From contig NZ_CP071091.1 in NCBI RefSeq assembly GCF_017301635.1, positions 9,602,501-9,666,500 of the forward strand: a DNA stretch of 64,000 nt, in the 5' to 3' direction. This DNA is from Myxococcus landrumus (lineage in GTDB: Bacteria > Myxococcota > Myxococcia > Myxococcales > Myxococcaceae). The first letter of the stretch is position 1; every line of letters starts with the position of its first letter. Below the pieces are notes generated by a model. The model did no database searches. It saw only the letters and a list, made by a program, of their open reading frames with translations, and was not told the origin of the DNA. The translations under genes and the position numbers were made by a program. Positions 23,476 through 31,767 of this stretch are shown here, one piece after another.

Positions 23476-24420
23476 TCAACGAGACTCGACGGCCTTCACC
23501 CAGTCCGGCTTCACGGGCGTGGGGCGATGGTCCTTGTCGAGCCGGACTTCGTTGCCCTGCTCGATGGTCCAGCACTCCAGCTCACGCAGCCACAGGGCCT
23601 GCAGGTGCGCGCGAGCCGCCTGCGGGTCCATGAACACATAGGCCACGCGTGCGATGGGCTTCTCCGGGCCCAGGGGCTGGGTCTTCTTCGCGGCACAGGC
23701 GTCCAGCATCTCGCCCGGAGACACCTCGCGCCCGTGGACGATGATGCGCAGGGCCTGGTTCTTGGCGTCGTAGATGCCCTGGAGGTCATGCGACATGACG
23801 TGGTCGTCGGCGATGAAGCCGCTGTCGGGATTGAGGACCTCCAGCAACGGATGCCCCGCCCGAGCCTGCTGGAGCGCCGTGGCCGCATCCGCCGCCACGT
23901 CGTGGAACTGGACCAGGGTGGTGTCTCCCGAGCCCTTCAGGACGCGCCACGGGCCGAACTCCAGCCACCGGCGGGAGACGAGCCGGTCATGTCCCTTCCC
24001 CCGGAAGCCGCAGAGCCATCCATGGGGATAGTGCAGTCCACCGAAGCCTCGGGGCCGATAGGGCTTGGTCCCCTGGGTCCACTCCGGATGGATGCTCGCG
24101 AAGGACGCGAGCTCGAAGGGCGTGGGGCCGGAGGTGAGGGCCGACAACATGGCCTTGGGGTCCGGGGTCTGCGTCGTCTTGAGGCGGACCAGCTCGCCCT
24201 TGTCCAGGGAGAGGAAGGGGTCCCCATCTCCGGACCACCTCGCCATCGAGGACAGCTCGCCGCGCACCATCTGCCCCAGCCAATTCGCGCTGGGAGGTGT
24301 CTCCTGGTCATCCAGGGCCAGGTAGCTCGGTGGGCCACGAGGGGTCAGCCGCCCCGGAATTGATTTCAGGATGACCGCGAGCTCGGGGCCCGACAACCCG
24401 ATCTTCAAGCTCTTAACCAT
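23476..24420 (-). CDS. Protein of unknown function downstream of the annexin-repeat toxin-like gene (candidate immunity protein)
   Basis: A 314-aa protein read from ATG 24420, with AGGAGG 6 nt upstream; the frame also offers GTG 24426, which would touch the ribosome-binding site. No signal peptide and no membrane segment. Notable stretches are WLGQMVRGELSSMARW, RPRGFGGLHYPHGWLCGFRG, GFIADDHVMSHDLQGIYDAK and CAAKKTQPLGPEKPIARVAYVFMDPQAARAHL. I recognise no family. It starts 33 nt after the stop of the 1377-aa modular protein on the same strand, so the two are probably co-transcribed. That order fits toxin then immunity, although 314 aa is long for an immunity protein. It could instead be a chaperone, an adaptor or a second effector. 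Confidence 0.75.
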   Translation of the reverse strand: MVKSLKIGLSGPELAVILKSIPGRLTPRGPPSYLALDDQETPPSANWLGQMVRGELSSMARWSGDGDPFLSLDKGELVRLKTTQTPDPKAMLSALTSGPTPFELASFASIHPEWTQGTKPYRPRGFGGLHYPHGWLCGFRGKGHDRLVSRRWLEFGPWRVLKGSGDTTLVQFHDVAADAATALQQARAGHPLLEVLNPDSGFIADDHVMSHDLQGIYDAKNQALRIIVHGREVSPGEMLDACAAKKTQPLGPEKPIARVAYVFMDPQAARAHLQALWLRELECWTIEQGNEVRLDKDHRPTPVKPDWVKAVESR

Positions 24421-24453
24421 CGACACCCTCCTGTCCCCACTCTAGCCCGCCTT

Positions 24454-27400
24454 CTATTCCTCGGACGGCAACTTCCAGGAGGCTTCGCCCTTGAGCCAGG
24501 CCTCCATCGCCGGGGTCCCCAGCTCGTTCTGGTCGGCCTGGGTGATGAACTTCTTCTCCCCGTTCGCGTTGAAGATTTCGAACTTCACCGGTGCGCCATC
24601 CGGGAGCTTCTCCAACTGGTCCCTCATGAAGTTCGTATTGGCCCGGACGCCCCGCGGGTCGAGGAAGGACATGACCAGGGACTTGGCCTCCACGTTCGTG
24701 AGCTCGTCGCCGACCTTGGCCTTCACCTGGAGGTTCTGGCTGGCAATCTTCACCAGGTCGCCGAACTGCTTCTTCTCGTCGGGACCCAGGGCCGTGTAGA
24801 CGTTCTTCAGCTCGCGCACCGTGCCGTCGTTGACCTCCACCTGGTCCGCGAAGCGGTCCTTCTCCAGCGTCACGCCCTGCGCCTTCGCGTGGTCCTGGGT
24901 GATGGAGACCTGGGTGCTCGAGTCCTTGGTGCCGAAGGTCTTCAGGTACCAGGCCTCCGCCAGGTTTCCCTGCTCCTTGATGGCCAGGCCGTTGGAGACC
25001 GTGAGCATCTCATCGTGACTCGCGGCGCGAAGCGCCTGCTGCGCGTCGCCTGTCTGCTTCAACACATCCTTGTACTTCTGCGTCGTCGCGAGGCGGGCCG
25101 GGTCGGTGATGTGGTCGAGGAGCTTGTCCTTGAAGGGCGCCTTCAGGCCGTGACGGATGGTGTCGTGGGTGGCTCCGCCGAGCGCGCCCTCGTTCTGCTT
25201 CAGCGACGCGATGATGTTCTCGCGGAGCGACTTCGTCGGGTCCGCGCCCTCGGGCCGTATCCCCGCGTTCTCCATCGTCGTCACCCACTTGCCGAAGGGC
25301 GAAGCGGGGTCGTTGCCGCCCATCTCGTCGAAGGCTTTCTCGGCCGTGGTGCCCGGCTCGAAGCGCTTCGAGGGCGCACGTCCCTCATCCAGCGCCTGGA
25401 CGAACTTCCGCGTGGCCGGGTCGTACTCCATGCGCGGCAGGTCCGTGGAGGACCGGACGAGCTTGGGTTCGGATTGGCCGGGAGGGAGGGTCCAATAGTA
25501 GCCCTTCTCCGGGTCGGGCCAGCCCTTCTGCCTGGCCAGCTCCGCGCCCGCGCGGTCCTCCGCCGCGACATACCCGCGGGCCGGGACGAGCGAGTCCACC
25601 GCGCTCTCGTGTGCGCGAAGCTGGGTGTTCAGGCTGTCCAGCTCGGAGCGGATGCGCGCGAGGTCGGTGGAGGCCTCGGGCGTCTTGCCCGCGTTCTTGA
25701 GGCTGCCCACGGTGGAGGCCTCGGTCTTCTCCAGCTCTCCGATGAGGCCCTTGAGCTTCTTGACCTCCAACTGCGACTCGAAGCCCTGCGAGCCATAGCC
25801 GGGCATGCCGGTCAGCTTCTCCTGGAGCCGGCTCTTCATCTCGCGCAGCTTGCCCAGCGGCCCGTCGAACTTCTGGAGCTCGCGCGCCACGTCCATGTGT
25901 GCCTGGAGCTGCGCGGGCGAGACGTTGGGGCCCACCTCCACGCGGACGCGGCCGTTGTCGTAGCGGACATGCGCGGTGCTCCCGGTCAGCTCCGGGTTGC
26001 GCACCACGGGAATCTCCTTCGGCTGGAGCGCCTTCGTCAGCCCCGCGGAGGTCAACCCGCCCGCGGTGCCACCGATGACGGCACCGGTGGCGGCCTGCTC
26101 GGCCACGCGGGTCAGTCCGTCGGCGAGGCCGTTCTGCCAGGTCTCGCTCCGAGTGGCCGCATCCACCGCGCCGCCCGCAGCGCCGCCGACCACGCCTTCC
26201 TTGACGCCCTGCTTGGCGGCCGTGAGGACCGTGTTCTCCGCGACCTCCCGTCCCGCCGTCGTCGCCACGCTCTTCGCGGCGGAGGTGGTCACCACGCTGG
26301 CGCCCTTGGTCACCGGAAGGACGACGGTGCCGCCCTCGACGGCGCCAATCAACGCCTGGCGTCCGGCGTCTTCCCAGCCCGCGGCGCCGCCCTGCATCAG
26401 CTCGTAGGTGGCGGCCCGGGTCGTCGCGCCCAGCGCCGCGTAGCCCGCGATGGCCAGCGGTGTCGCCGCGCCGCCGGTGGCCACCACGGCCGCGGTGGTT
26501 GCCACCACCACCGCGGCGGTCGCCGCGCCCTCGGCGAGTGAGTCCTTGCTGCTCTGCAACGACTTCACGTCATCCGTGGCGAACCCGACGGAGCGGTCGG
26601 CCTTCTGCGTGTCGCCCGTCTGGATGGCCTGCTCGGCGTCTCCGAGCGTCCGGTTGAGCCTGTCGTTGTCGGACTCGCCGCCCTTGATGCCTCGCTGGAC
26701 ATTGTCCAGGACCCAGGTGCCAAAGCCAGACTCGTTGGACTGTTGCTCGCGCAGCCGGCGGACGCGCTCCTGCGCGGCGCCGGGGTCCTTGTCGTTCACC
26801 GCGCCCAGGTCGAAGTCCTGCTTCACCAGCTCCAGGTGGTCCCGGCCACTGAGCTCCGAGTCCAGTCGCGAGCGCAGGTCCTCGCCATACTTCCGCTGAT
26901 ACGCGGCGGAGATGTCGTTGATCTCCGCCTTGGACTTGCCCTTCAGCACGTTGCGGATGGCGTCTTCATCGGTGCCCGCGCCATCCACCGCCAGCTTGAG
27001 CTTCTCGGCGGCGGCATCGGCCCGACCCTGGGTGTCGCCTTCCTTGGGCGGGTTGAGCAGGCGCAGCGTCACATCCTTGTCCGCGCCGTCCCACTTGCGA
27101 ATCTCATCCTCGAGGGACTTGCCGGTCATCGTCTGGTACTCGGCCTTGATGCGCTCCAGCTCCTCGGGCTTCTTGCCCTCGAGGACGGAGCGCACGCCCG
27201 ACTCGTCCGCGCCGAAGAAGCCATTCATGGCGCTGGTGAGGCGGGCCGCATCCGCCTTGGCCGGGTTGTCCTGCATCAACCCCATGGCCCGGTCGTAGTC
27301 CTCCGTGCCCAGCTCATCCTTCAGCCGGTTCTTGAGCGCCTCGTCCTGCGCGAGAATCTTGCGCTGCTCCGGCGTGGCCTTCTCCAGGCGCTCGAAGATG

Positions 27401-28587
27401 CGGTCCTCGTCCGTGCCCAGCCCATCCATGTCCTTCTTGAGGCCGTCCTTGATGGCCTGGGCTTCCAACTGGTTCTTCTGCTCCGGCGTCTGGGATTGAC
27501 CCGCGGCGAGCATGTTGCGAGCCCGGCCCAGTTGCTCCGGGTTGAGCTCCTTGCCCAGCCTGTCGAGCATGAAGTCCTGCGCGGACTGCCCGGGCTTGAG
27601 GCCGCCATTCATCTCCGCGAACTTCTGCGCGGTGGCCTGTCGTTGCTCGGGCGTCTGCTTCTCCAACACCTTGAGCAGGTCCTCGTTCGAGCCGAACACG
27701 CCGTCCAGCTCCGCCTGGACCTGCACCGCGGCGCTCTTGGCGGGGTCACCCTGGAGCAGGGCCATGGCGTGCTTCTCATCCGCGCCGCTCAGCTCGTCGC
27801 GGATGACGGAGTCCATGTCCTTGCCGTAGTGGTCCTTGTAGCCCTTGCGGATGAGGTTGATCTGCTCGGGCGACTTGCCCTCCAGCGTCTTGAAGATCTT
27901 GTCCTCGTCCGTGCCCCAGCCGGTGACGCCTCCCTCCATGGCGTCATAGAGCGACGCCGCGTCGCGGTCCGCGTCGGCCTGCGAATAGGCGGGAGCCTGG
28001 GTCGTCGGCGCGGCCTGTGGCGAGTCCGCGACCATCATCCGCTGGAGCGAGTCGGGAACCTTCGCCTCGGAGATGGCGCGCTGGCGCTCGGGGGAGCCGG
28101 GCGGCGCGGAGAAGATTTTCGATGCGGCGTTCCCGGAGAGCGTGCCCGCGGGCTGGTAGTGGGGCTGTTCCTTCAGGAAGGCCTGGAGGTTGTCGTAGTT
28201 CTTGCCCGAGGAGGGGTCGATGACGCGGTCCCCCTGGCGAATCACCACGTGTCCGGACTGGCCCTCGGCGCCGGGGCGGGAGTCCTTGAGGAACACCATC
28301 TCCGAGCGGGCGCGCAGCGCGGGCGTGGCCTTGTCCACCCAGTCGGCGGCGACATCCAGGCAGTTGGCCTTGCCGTCGCGGGAGTTCTCCGTGAGGAGCG
28401 AGGAGGACTCCGCGCTCTGCCCGGGCTTCGCCTGCGGGTTCTGCGGAGTGAAGCTGGAGCGCTCATTGCGCTCGGCGGGCTTGCGCTCGGCGGGCTTGGG
28501 CGCTGCCGGACGGGCTTCCTCGGGAGGTCGCCTCACCGGAACTTGAGTCGTCAGACGCCTGCTGTTTCCGGTCCCATCGAGTGCCAT
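24454..28587 (-). CDS. Modular toxin-like protein with papain-like, annexin-repeat and putative nuclease domains
   Basis: A 1377-aa protein with no signal peptide. Residues 1-65 are basic/Pro-rich. Residues 70-160 look like a papain/NlpC-type module with N75-C76, H113 (SGHVVIRQG) and D124 (VIDPSSG). Residues 210-595 hold five annexin-like repeats of about 70 aa. Repeats 1, 3 and 5 carry GxGTDED (223, 389, 536). In repeats 1 and 5 an acidic residue (E265, E578) follows exactly 38 residues later, the annexin type-II calcium site. Residues 685-850 are Gly/Ala/Val-rich and hydrophobic, typical of pre-toxin regions. Coiled-coil (910-1000) and a C-terminal domain (1085-1377) follow, the latter with E1211, D1248 and E1259-L-K1261, compatible with a PD-(D/E)XK nuclease. 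The secretion route is unknown. Domain calls are by eye. Confidence 0.82.
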   Translation of the reverse strand: MALDGTGNSRRLTTQVPVRRPPEEARPAAPKPAERKPAERNERSSFTPQNPQAKPGQSAESSSLLTENSRDGKANCLDVAADWVDKATPALRARSEMVFLKDSRPGAEGQSGHVVIRQGDRVIDPSSGKNYDNLQAFLKEQPHYQPAGTLSGNAASKIFSAPPGSPERQRAISEAKVPDSLQRMMVADSPQAAPTTQAPAYSQADADRDAASLYDAMEGGVTGWGTDEDKIFKTLEGKSPEQINLIRKGYKDHYGKDMDSVIRDELSGADEKHAMALLQGDPAKSAAVQVQAELDGVFGSNEDLLKVLEKQTPEQRQATAQKFAEMNGGLKPGQSAQDFMLDRLGKELNPEQLGRARNMLAAGQSQTPEQKNQLEAQAIKDGLKKDMDGLGTDEDRIFERLEKATPEQRKILAQDEALKNRLKDELGTEDYDRAMGLMQDNPAKADAARLTSAMNGFFGADESGVRSVLEGKKPEELERIKAEYQTMTGKSLEDEIRKWDGADKDVTLRLLNPPKEGDTQGRADAAAEKLKLAVDGAGTDEDAIRNVLKGKSKAEINDISAAYQRKYGEDLRSRLDSELSGRDHLELVKQDFDLGAVNDKDPGAAQERVRRLREQQSNESGFGTWVLDNVQRGIKGGESDNDRLNRTLGDAEQAIQTGDTQKADRSVGFATDDVKSLQSSKDSLAEGAATAAVVVATTAAVVATGGAATPLAIAGYAALGATTRAATYELMQGGAAGWEDAGRQALIGAVEGGTVVLPVTKGASVVTTSAAKSVATTAGREVAENTVLTAAKQGVKEGVVGGAAGGAVDAATRSETWQNGLADGLTRVAEQAATGAVIGGTAGGLTSAGLTKALQPKEIPVVRNPELTGSTAHVRYDNGRVRVEVGPNVSPAQLQAHMDVARELQKFDGPLGKLREMKSRLQEKLTGMPGYGSQGFESQLEVKKLKGLIGELEKTEASTVGSLKNAGKTPEASTDLARIRSELDSLNTQLRAHESAVDSLVPARGYVAAEDRAGAELARQKGWPDPEKGYYWTLPPGQSEPKLVRSSTDLPRMEYDPATRKFVQALDEGRAPSKRFEPGTTAEKAFDEMGGNDPASPFGKWVTTMENAGIRPEGADPTKSLRENIIASLKQNEGALGGATHDTIRHGLKAPFKDKLLDHITDPARLATTQKYKDVLKQTGDAQQALRAASHDEMLTVSNGLAIKEQGNLAEAWYLKTFGTKDSSTQVSITQDHAKAQGVTLEKDRFADQVEVNDGTVRELKNVYTALGPDEKKQFGDLVKIASQNLQVKAKVGDELTNVEAKSLVMSFLDPRGVRANTNFMRDQLEKLPDGAPVKFEIFNANGEKKFITQADQNELGTPAMEAWLKGEASWKLPSEE

Positions 28588-28733
28588 CGTGCACCTCTCT
28601 GCCAGCCTTGCAACGAGCCGTGATGAAGCACGGAGCTCCCCCCCATGCCGACGTCAGTGCGAGCGCGGGACTCCTCTTTGTTTGTCCGAAACCGAGGGTC
28701 CGAAGTTGCGTGGGTCCTTTTGAAACCACCCAC

Positions 28734-29537
28734 TCAACGCAGGTAGGCGGAAGGACGGAGAAGGGGAGAAGTGAAGGAAAGCTCCCGCATCCGCATGCGA
28801 AGGTGGGTGGTGGTCTCCAGACGTCTGGGAGGCCCGTCGTCCTGGGATTGGACCTGGGCGTGGGTCGCCACCTCCAGCTCGTATTGGAGAGGCCAGAGTC
28901 TGTCCAAACTCATCACACATCCGCCTTCACCCCGGCTCTGCGTGCGGGGCTCGGTGGTGGAGGGCGGGGCGTACAGCTCCATCTTCAAACCCACCTCATT
29001 CTTCTCCAGCCGCTTGAGCTCCACCGTGGTGGTGGAAGGGGGCGTGGGTGTCTGGTGTTCCCAGCGAGCCCCCAATCCCACCGCGGACGAGGGGAGGAAC
29101 GTGCCCATCCCGCCCAACGTCTTGAGGAGCTGTTGAAGGGGCTCTTGGAGGTGAGGGGCGAGGTCCGGGGGGAGCGCCGCGTGGAAGTGACTCGAACGCC
29201 CGTGGGGGCTCACGCGTCCCTCGCCGCGCAGCCCGGGAAGGGGGCCCAGCTCGGCGCGAAGGGCCTCCGCGTCCTTCTGGGGCGTGCCTGCTTTCACGAG
29301 CAGGTCCATCTGCTCGAGCAGGAAGCGGTAGTGAATCTCTCCATCCGGGGCGATGCGAGAGACCTCCACGGTGAGGTTCATCTGGATGCCGGGAGGGGAG
29401 GGCAGCTCGCGCGTCCGGCCGGAATGGCGCACGGAGGTGGTGCTTTCGGAACGCACGCCGATGCGCTGGATGCTTCCGGCGAGCGGGCGGAGCTGGAGCA
29501 GCGTCTGAGGTGTCTGGCCCGGGTGAAGAACCTTCAC
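28734..29537 (-). CDS. Protein of unknown function with GTG start
   Basis: A 267-aa protein with no recognised motif. GTG 29537 is the only start: the frame upstream is open for just 22 codons before a TAG, with no ATG, GTG or TTG among them. There is no signal peptide, although the sequence (LRPLAGSIQRIGVRSESTTSV, then PPGIQMNLTVEVSRIAPDGEIHYRFLLEQMDLLV and ETTTHLRMRMRELSFTSP) has the alternating pattern of an exported beta-rich protein, such as DUF6263-like lipoproteins. The N-terminus may therefore have been lost by mutation. It lies 146 bp upstream of the annexin-repeat gene on the same strand; co-transcription is possible but unproven. Confidence 0.6.
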   Translation of the reverse strand: MKVLHPGQTPQTLLQLRPLAGSIQRIGVRSESTTSVRHSGRTRELPSPPGIQMNLTVEVSRIAPDGEIHYRFLLEQMDLLVKAGTPQKDAEALRAELGPLPGLRGEGRVSPHGRSSHFHAALPPDLAPHLQEPLQQLLKTLGGMGTFLPSSAVGLGARWEHQTPTPPSTTTVELKRLEKNEVGLKMELYAPPSTTEPRTQSRGEGGCVMSLDRLWPLQYELEVATHAQVQSQDDGPPRRLETTTHLRMRMRELSFTSPLLRPSAYLR

Positions 29538-29872
29538 GAGTCCATCCTGTCTGCCGCTGTCGAAGGGGCCCCCGAGTACCGCGTCCCCAAGGCGGTGCCG
29601 ATGCTAGATGGGATGTGGCTCAAAGCTCAAACGGGGCTCGAGGTCCAGCGGGGCTTCGGCCCGGCATCGGGTGTCCTCGACGCACGGCGCTACCTGCCCA
29701 TCAGGACGGACACCTGGGCGTGTATCACTGGGCCCGCCTGCTCGACCGTGGACGTGACGCTCAGCCGGGCGAGCCCTGGGCTTCCATGGATTTCCACAAG
29801 AGGGAGGTGGGAATGGGAGGGCGGGAACTGAGTGCTTCTGTTCCATCCTCGGCCGGACGATGATGTCGGGAG
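29538..29872. other. 335-bp region without a supported gene
   Basis: Divergent spacer between the unknown gene (minus) and the DTW-domain gene (plus). Open frames here lack starts, ribosome-binding sites and plausible composition. No terminator or clear promoter is seen. It may hold remnants of a lost 5' part of the 28734-29537 gene, but I cannot read a signal peptide in any minus-strand frame. Confidence 0.35.
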
Positions 29873-30442
29873 ATGTCTTCACGTCTCGCCAGTCGCCCGC
29901 GTTGTTCCCGTTGCAACCTGTCTCGTCACCTGTGTCTGTGTGCCGAGATTCCGCAGGTGCGGACGCGGACGCGGATTCTCCTGCTTCAGCACGTGATGGA
30001 GATCGCCAAGAAGAGCAACACCGGCCGCGTGGCGGCGCTGGCGATGCCGAACTCACAGGTCATCATCCACGGCGCGCCCAGTGGGACGGACCTGGAGCTG
30101 CTCTCGGAGCCAGGGACGTGGTTGCTCTATCCCGACGGCCCCACGGCGCCCCCGGATGCACCGCCGCCGAGGCAGCTCGTGGTGTTGGACGCGAGCTGGT
30201 CGCAAGCGCGGAGGATGACACAGCGGCTGCCCGAGCTGCGGGCCCTGCCCCGGTTGGTCCTGCCTCCGCCAGAGCCGGGCTTGCTCCGGCTCCGTGAGCC
30301 CTCTCATCCGTCCGGGATGTCCACCCTGGATGCCGTCGCGCGAGCGGTGGAGGCGCTGGAGGGGCGAGAGGTGGCGGAGCCGTTGGAGCGGCTGGCCGCG
30401 CTCCGGGTCCAGCGCATCGCCGCGTGCGGGACATTGTACTGA
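29873..30442 (+). CDS. DTW-domain tRNA-uridine aminocarboxypropyltransferase
   Basis: A 189-aa member of the DTW/TapT family, which transfers the 3-amino-3-carboxypropyl group of SAM to uridine (acp3U) in tRNA. Visible features are an N-terminal zinc-type cluster CSRCNLSRHLCLC (C11, C14, C21, C23), ILLQHVMEIAKKSNTGR, and VVLDASWSQARRM carrying a DASW version of the DTW motif, then REPSHPSGMSTLDAVARAVEALEG. This length suits the shorter bacterial members. The start ATG 29873 lacks an obvious strong ribosome-binding site. Convergent with the terpene synthase, 7 bp apart. Confidence 0.87.
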   Translation: MSSRLASRPRCSRCNLSRHLCLCAEIPQVRTRTRILLLQHVMEIAKKSNTGRVAALAMPNSQVIIHGAPSGTDLELLSEPGTWLLYPDGPTAPPDAPPPRQLVVLDASWSQARRMTQRLPELRALPRLVLPPPEPGLLRLREPSHPSGMSTLDAVARAVEALEGREVAEPLERLAALRVQRIAACGTLY

Positions 30443-30449
30443 AGGGCGC

Positions 30450-31526
30450 TCACTTCTCTGGCGACAGGGCTTCCCACCACCACTGAACCGAGGGGATGGG
30501 CAGCGGCTCCAAGGTCATGGAGTCCCTCGGGGGGGCCTCGCAAGCCATGACGCTGTCCGTGGGGGCGCGGAGGTCGGGGTCGAAGTAGCGGCCGGAGACG
30601 TTGCTCCAGTCGATGTTCGCGCGCACGAAGTGCCCCAGTCCCTTCAGGTACATCGACAGCGGGCGGCTGGCTTCAACTTGTCCTTGGGCCAGGAGCCGCA
30701 GGAACAGCGCCATCAACGCGTCGCGCATCCTCAAGGCTTCTTGCCTGGCTTCGCTCTCCGAGCATCTCCGCGCGTGCATCAACACGGTGAGGAGGTTGTG
30801 CAGCTCGCTGCGGGTCCGCAGCTCCTTCTGGTGGGAGATGAGGTCGTTGTCCCAGATGACGAGGGTCGCGGCGACTTCCGTCGCGGCGCGAACCAGGGGC
30901 CGCGACAGTTCCTCGGTGGGCAATTCCTGTCCGTTGACGACGTCGATGAGCGTGGGGCACGCCATCACCGCGCCGCTGTAGAGCCGGAGCACGATGTACG
31001 TATCGAGGTCGCAGACGCGTTGAGCCTCGCGGTTGGCGGCCTCCCAGACCTGGCCGTGCAGATAACCTCGGACGGCGTCGGACCAGCGATGAAGCTGCAC
31101 GGGGCTCGCGTGACGAACCAGTCGCTGATGGAGTCCTCGCAGACTCTGGGCAAAGGGGTCCTCGGGGAGAATCCGTGTGTGGGGCGAGTCCAGCAGGTGC
31201 CCCAACAAGCCCGCGTAGACCGCCATGTCATGGGGAGGTTGTCCGAAGGCGTCTTCGTCGCAGAAGGCATCATCGAACGCGAAGAGCCAGACGAAGAAGT
31301 CGACGGCCACTTGCAGCGCCGCTTCGGAACCCGTCGGCATGATGCGTGAGACGAACTCTCCGGCTCGGAGTCGGGAGAGGCGCAGCAGCCCGCGCTTGTC
31401 GACGTAGAGGCGTTGGCGTGCCGTCCATTCCTGCGTCAGGGCCTCCACGGCTTCCGCCCGGGGATGAATCGCGGGAGGGATGGGGCAATAGAGTGACAAT
31501 CCTTGATGCGCCGTCAGGGGGGCCAT
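30450..31526 (-). CDS. Class I terpene synthase
   Basis: A 358-aa enzyme. ATG 31526 is preferred (GGAG 8 nt upstream) over the longer frame from 31604. Both metal-binding motifs of class I cyclases are present: the Asp-rich FDDAFCDE (D85, D86, D90) and the NSE triad N227-D-x-x-S231-x-x-x-E235 (NDLISHQKE). An RY pair (VSGRYFDP) lies near the C-terminus. It ionises a prenyl diphosphate, probably farnesyl diphosphate, and cyclises it. Length and motif layout match bacterial sesquiterpene cyclases of the pentalenene/germacrene type, but not two-domain geosmin synthase. No P450, prenyltransferase or oxidoreductase flanks it, so it appears to be a stand-alone terpene gene. The product cannot be predicted. 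Confidence 0.9.
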   Translation of the reverse strand: MAPLTAHQGLSLYCPIPPAIHPRAEAVEALTQEWTARQRLYVDKRGLLRLSRLRAGEFVSRIMPTGSEAALQVAVDFFVWLFAFDDAFCDEDAFGQPPHDMAVYAGLLGHLLDSPHTRILPEDPFAQSLRGLHQRLVRHASPVQLHRWSDAVRGYLHGQVWEAANREAQRVCDLDTYIVLRLYSGAVMACPTLIDVVNGQELPTEELSRPLVRAATEVAATLVIWDNDLISHQKELRTRSELHNLLTVLMHARRCSESEARQEALRMRDALMALFLRLLAQGQVEASRPLSMYLKGLGHFVRANIDWSNVSGRYFDPDLRAPTDSVMACEAPPRDSMTLEPLPIPSVQWWWEALSPEK

Positions 31527-31726
31527 GTCTGGGGCTCCGGGGCTCACATCGCTCCAGGACACGGTCTCCGGAAAACCTCTCACCTCCGCATGGAAAGGGC
31601 GCACGGTGACGGGATGTGCTCACCAGTCAAAAGACCTCCTGCGTCTGGGGTTGGTCGGAGTCGTCGAGCAGACATTCACAGAGGACGCCGGGGCACGTCG
31701 CCCAGAGGGAGACTGGCCTGACTCAC

Positions 31727-31762
31727 GCACGACCCCGCCCTGAAGAGATGGCGGGGTCGTGC
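31727..31762 (-). terminator. Terminator after the broken lipoprotein gene
   Basis: A 13-bp perfect stem GCACGACCCCGCC / GGCGGGGTCGTGC with a 10-nt loop begins 6 nt after the stop codon at 31768 on the minus strand. There is no strong T-tract. Its survival shows that the 3' end of the pseudogene unit is still intact. Confidence 0.6.
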
Positions 31763-31767
31763 ACCCC

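Noticed and set aside
24889..28623. Long plus-strand frames opposite the annexin-repeat gene (550 and 626 codons)
   Set aside because: Leu/Arg/Val/His-rich shadow frames without motifs; the minus-strand gene has recognisable repeats.
29604..30056. 150-codon minus-strand frame upstream of the 28734-29537 gene
   Set aside because: It is in the same frame as that gene but separated by a TAG, overlaps the DTW gene on the other strand, and has no protein-like features.
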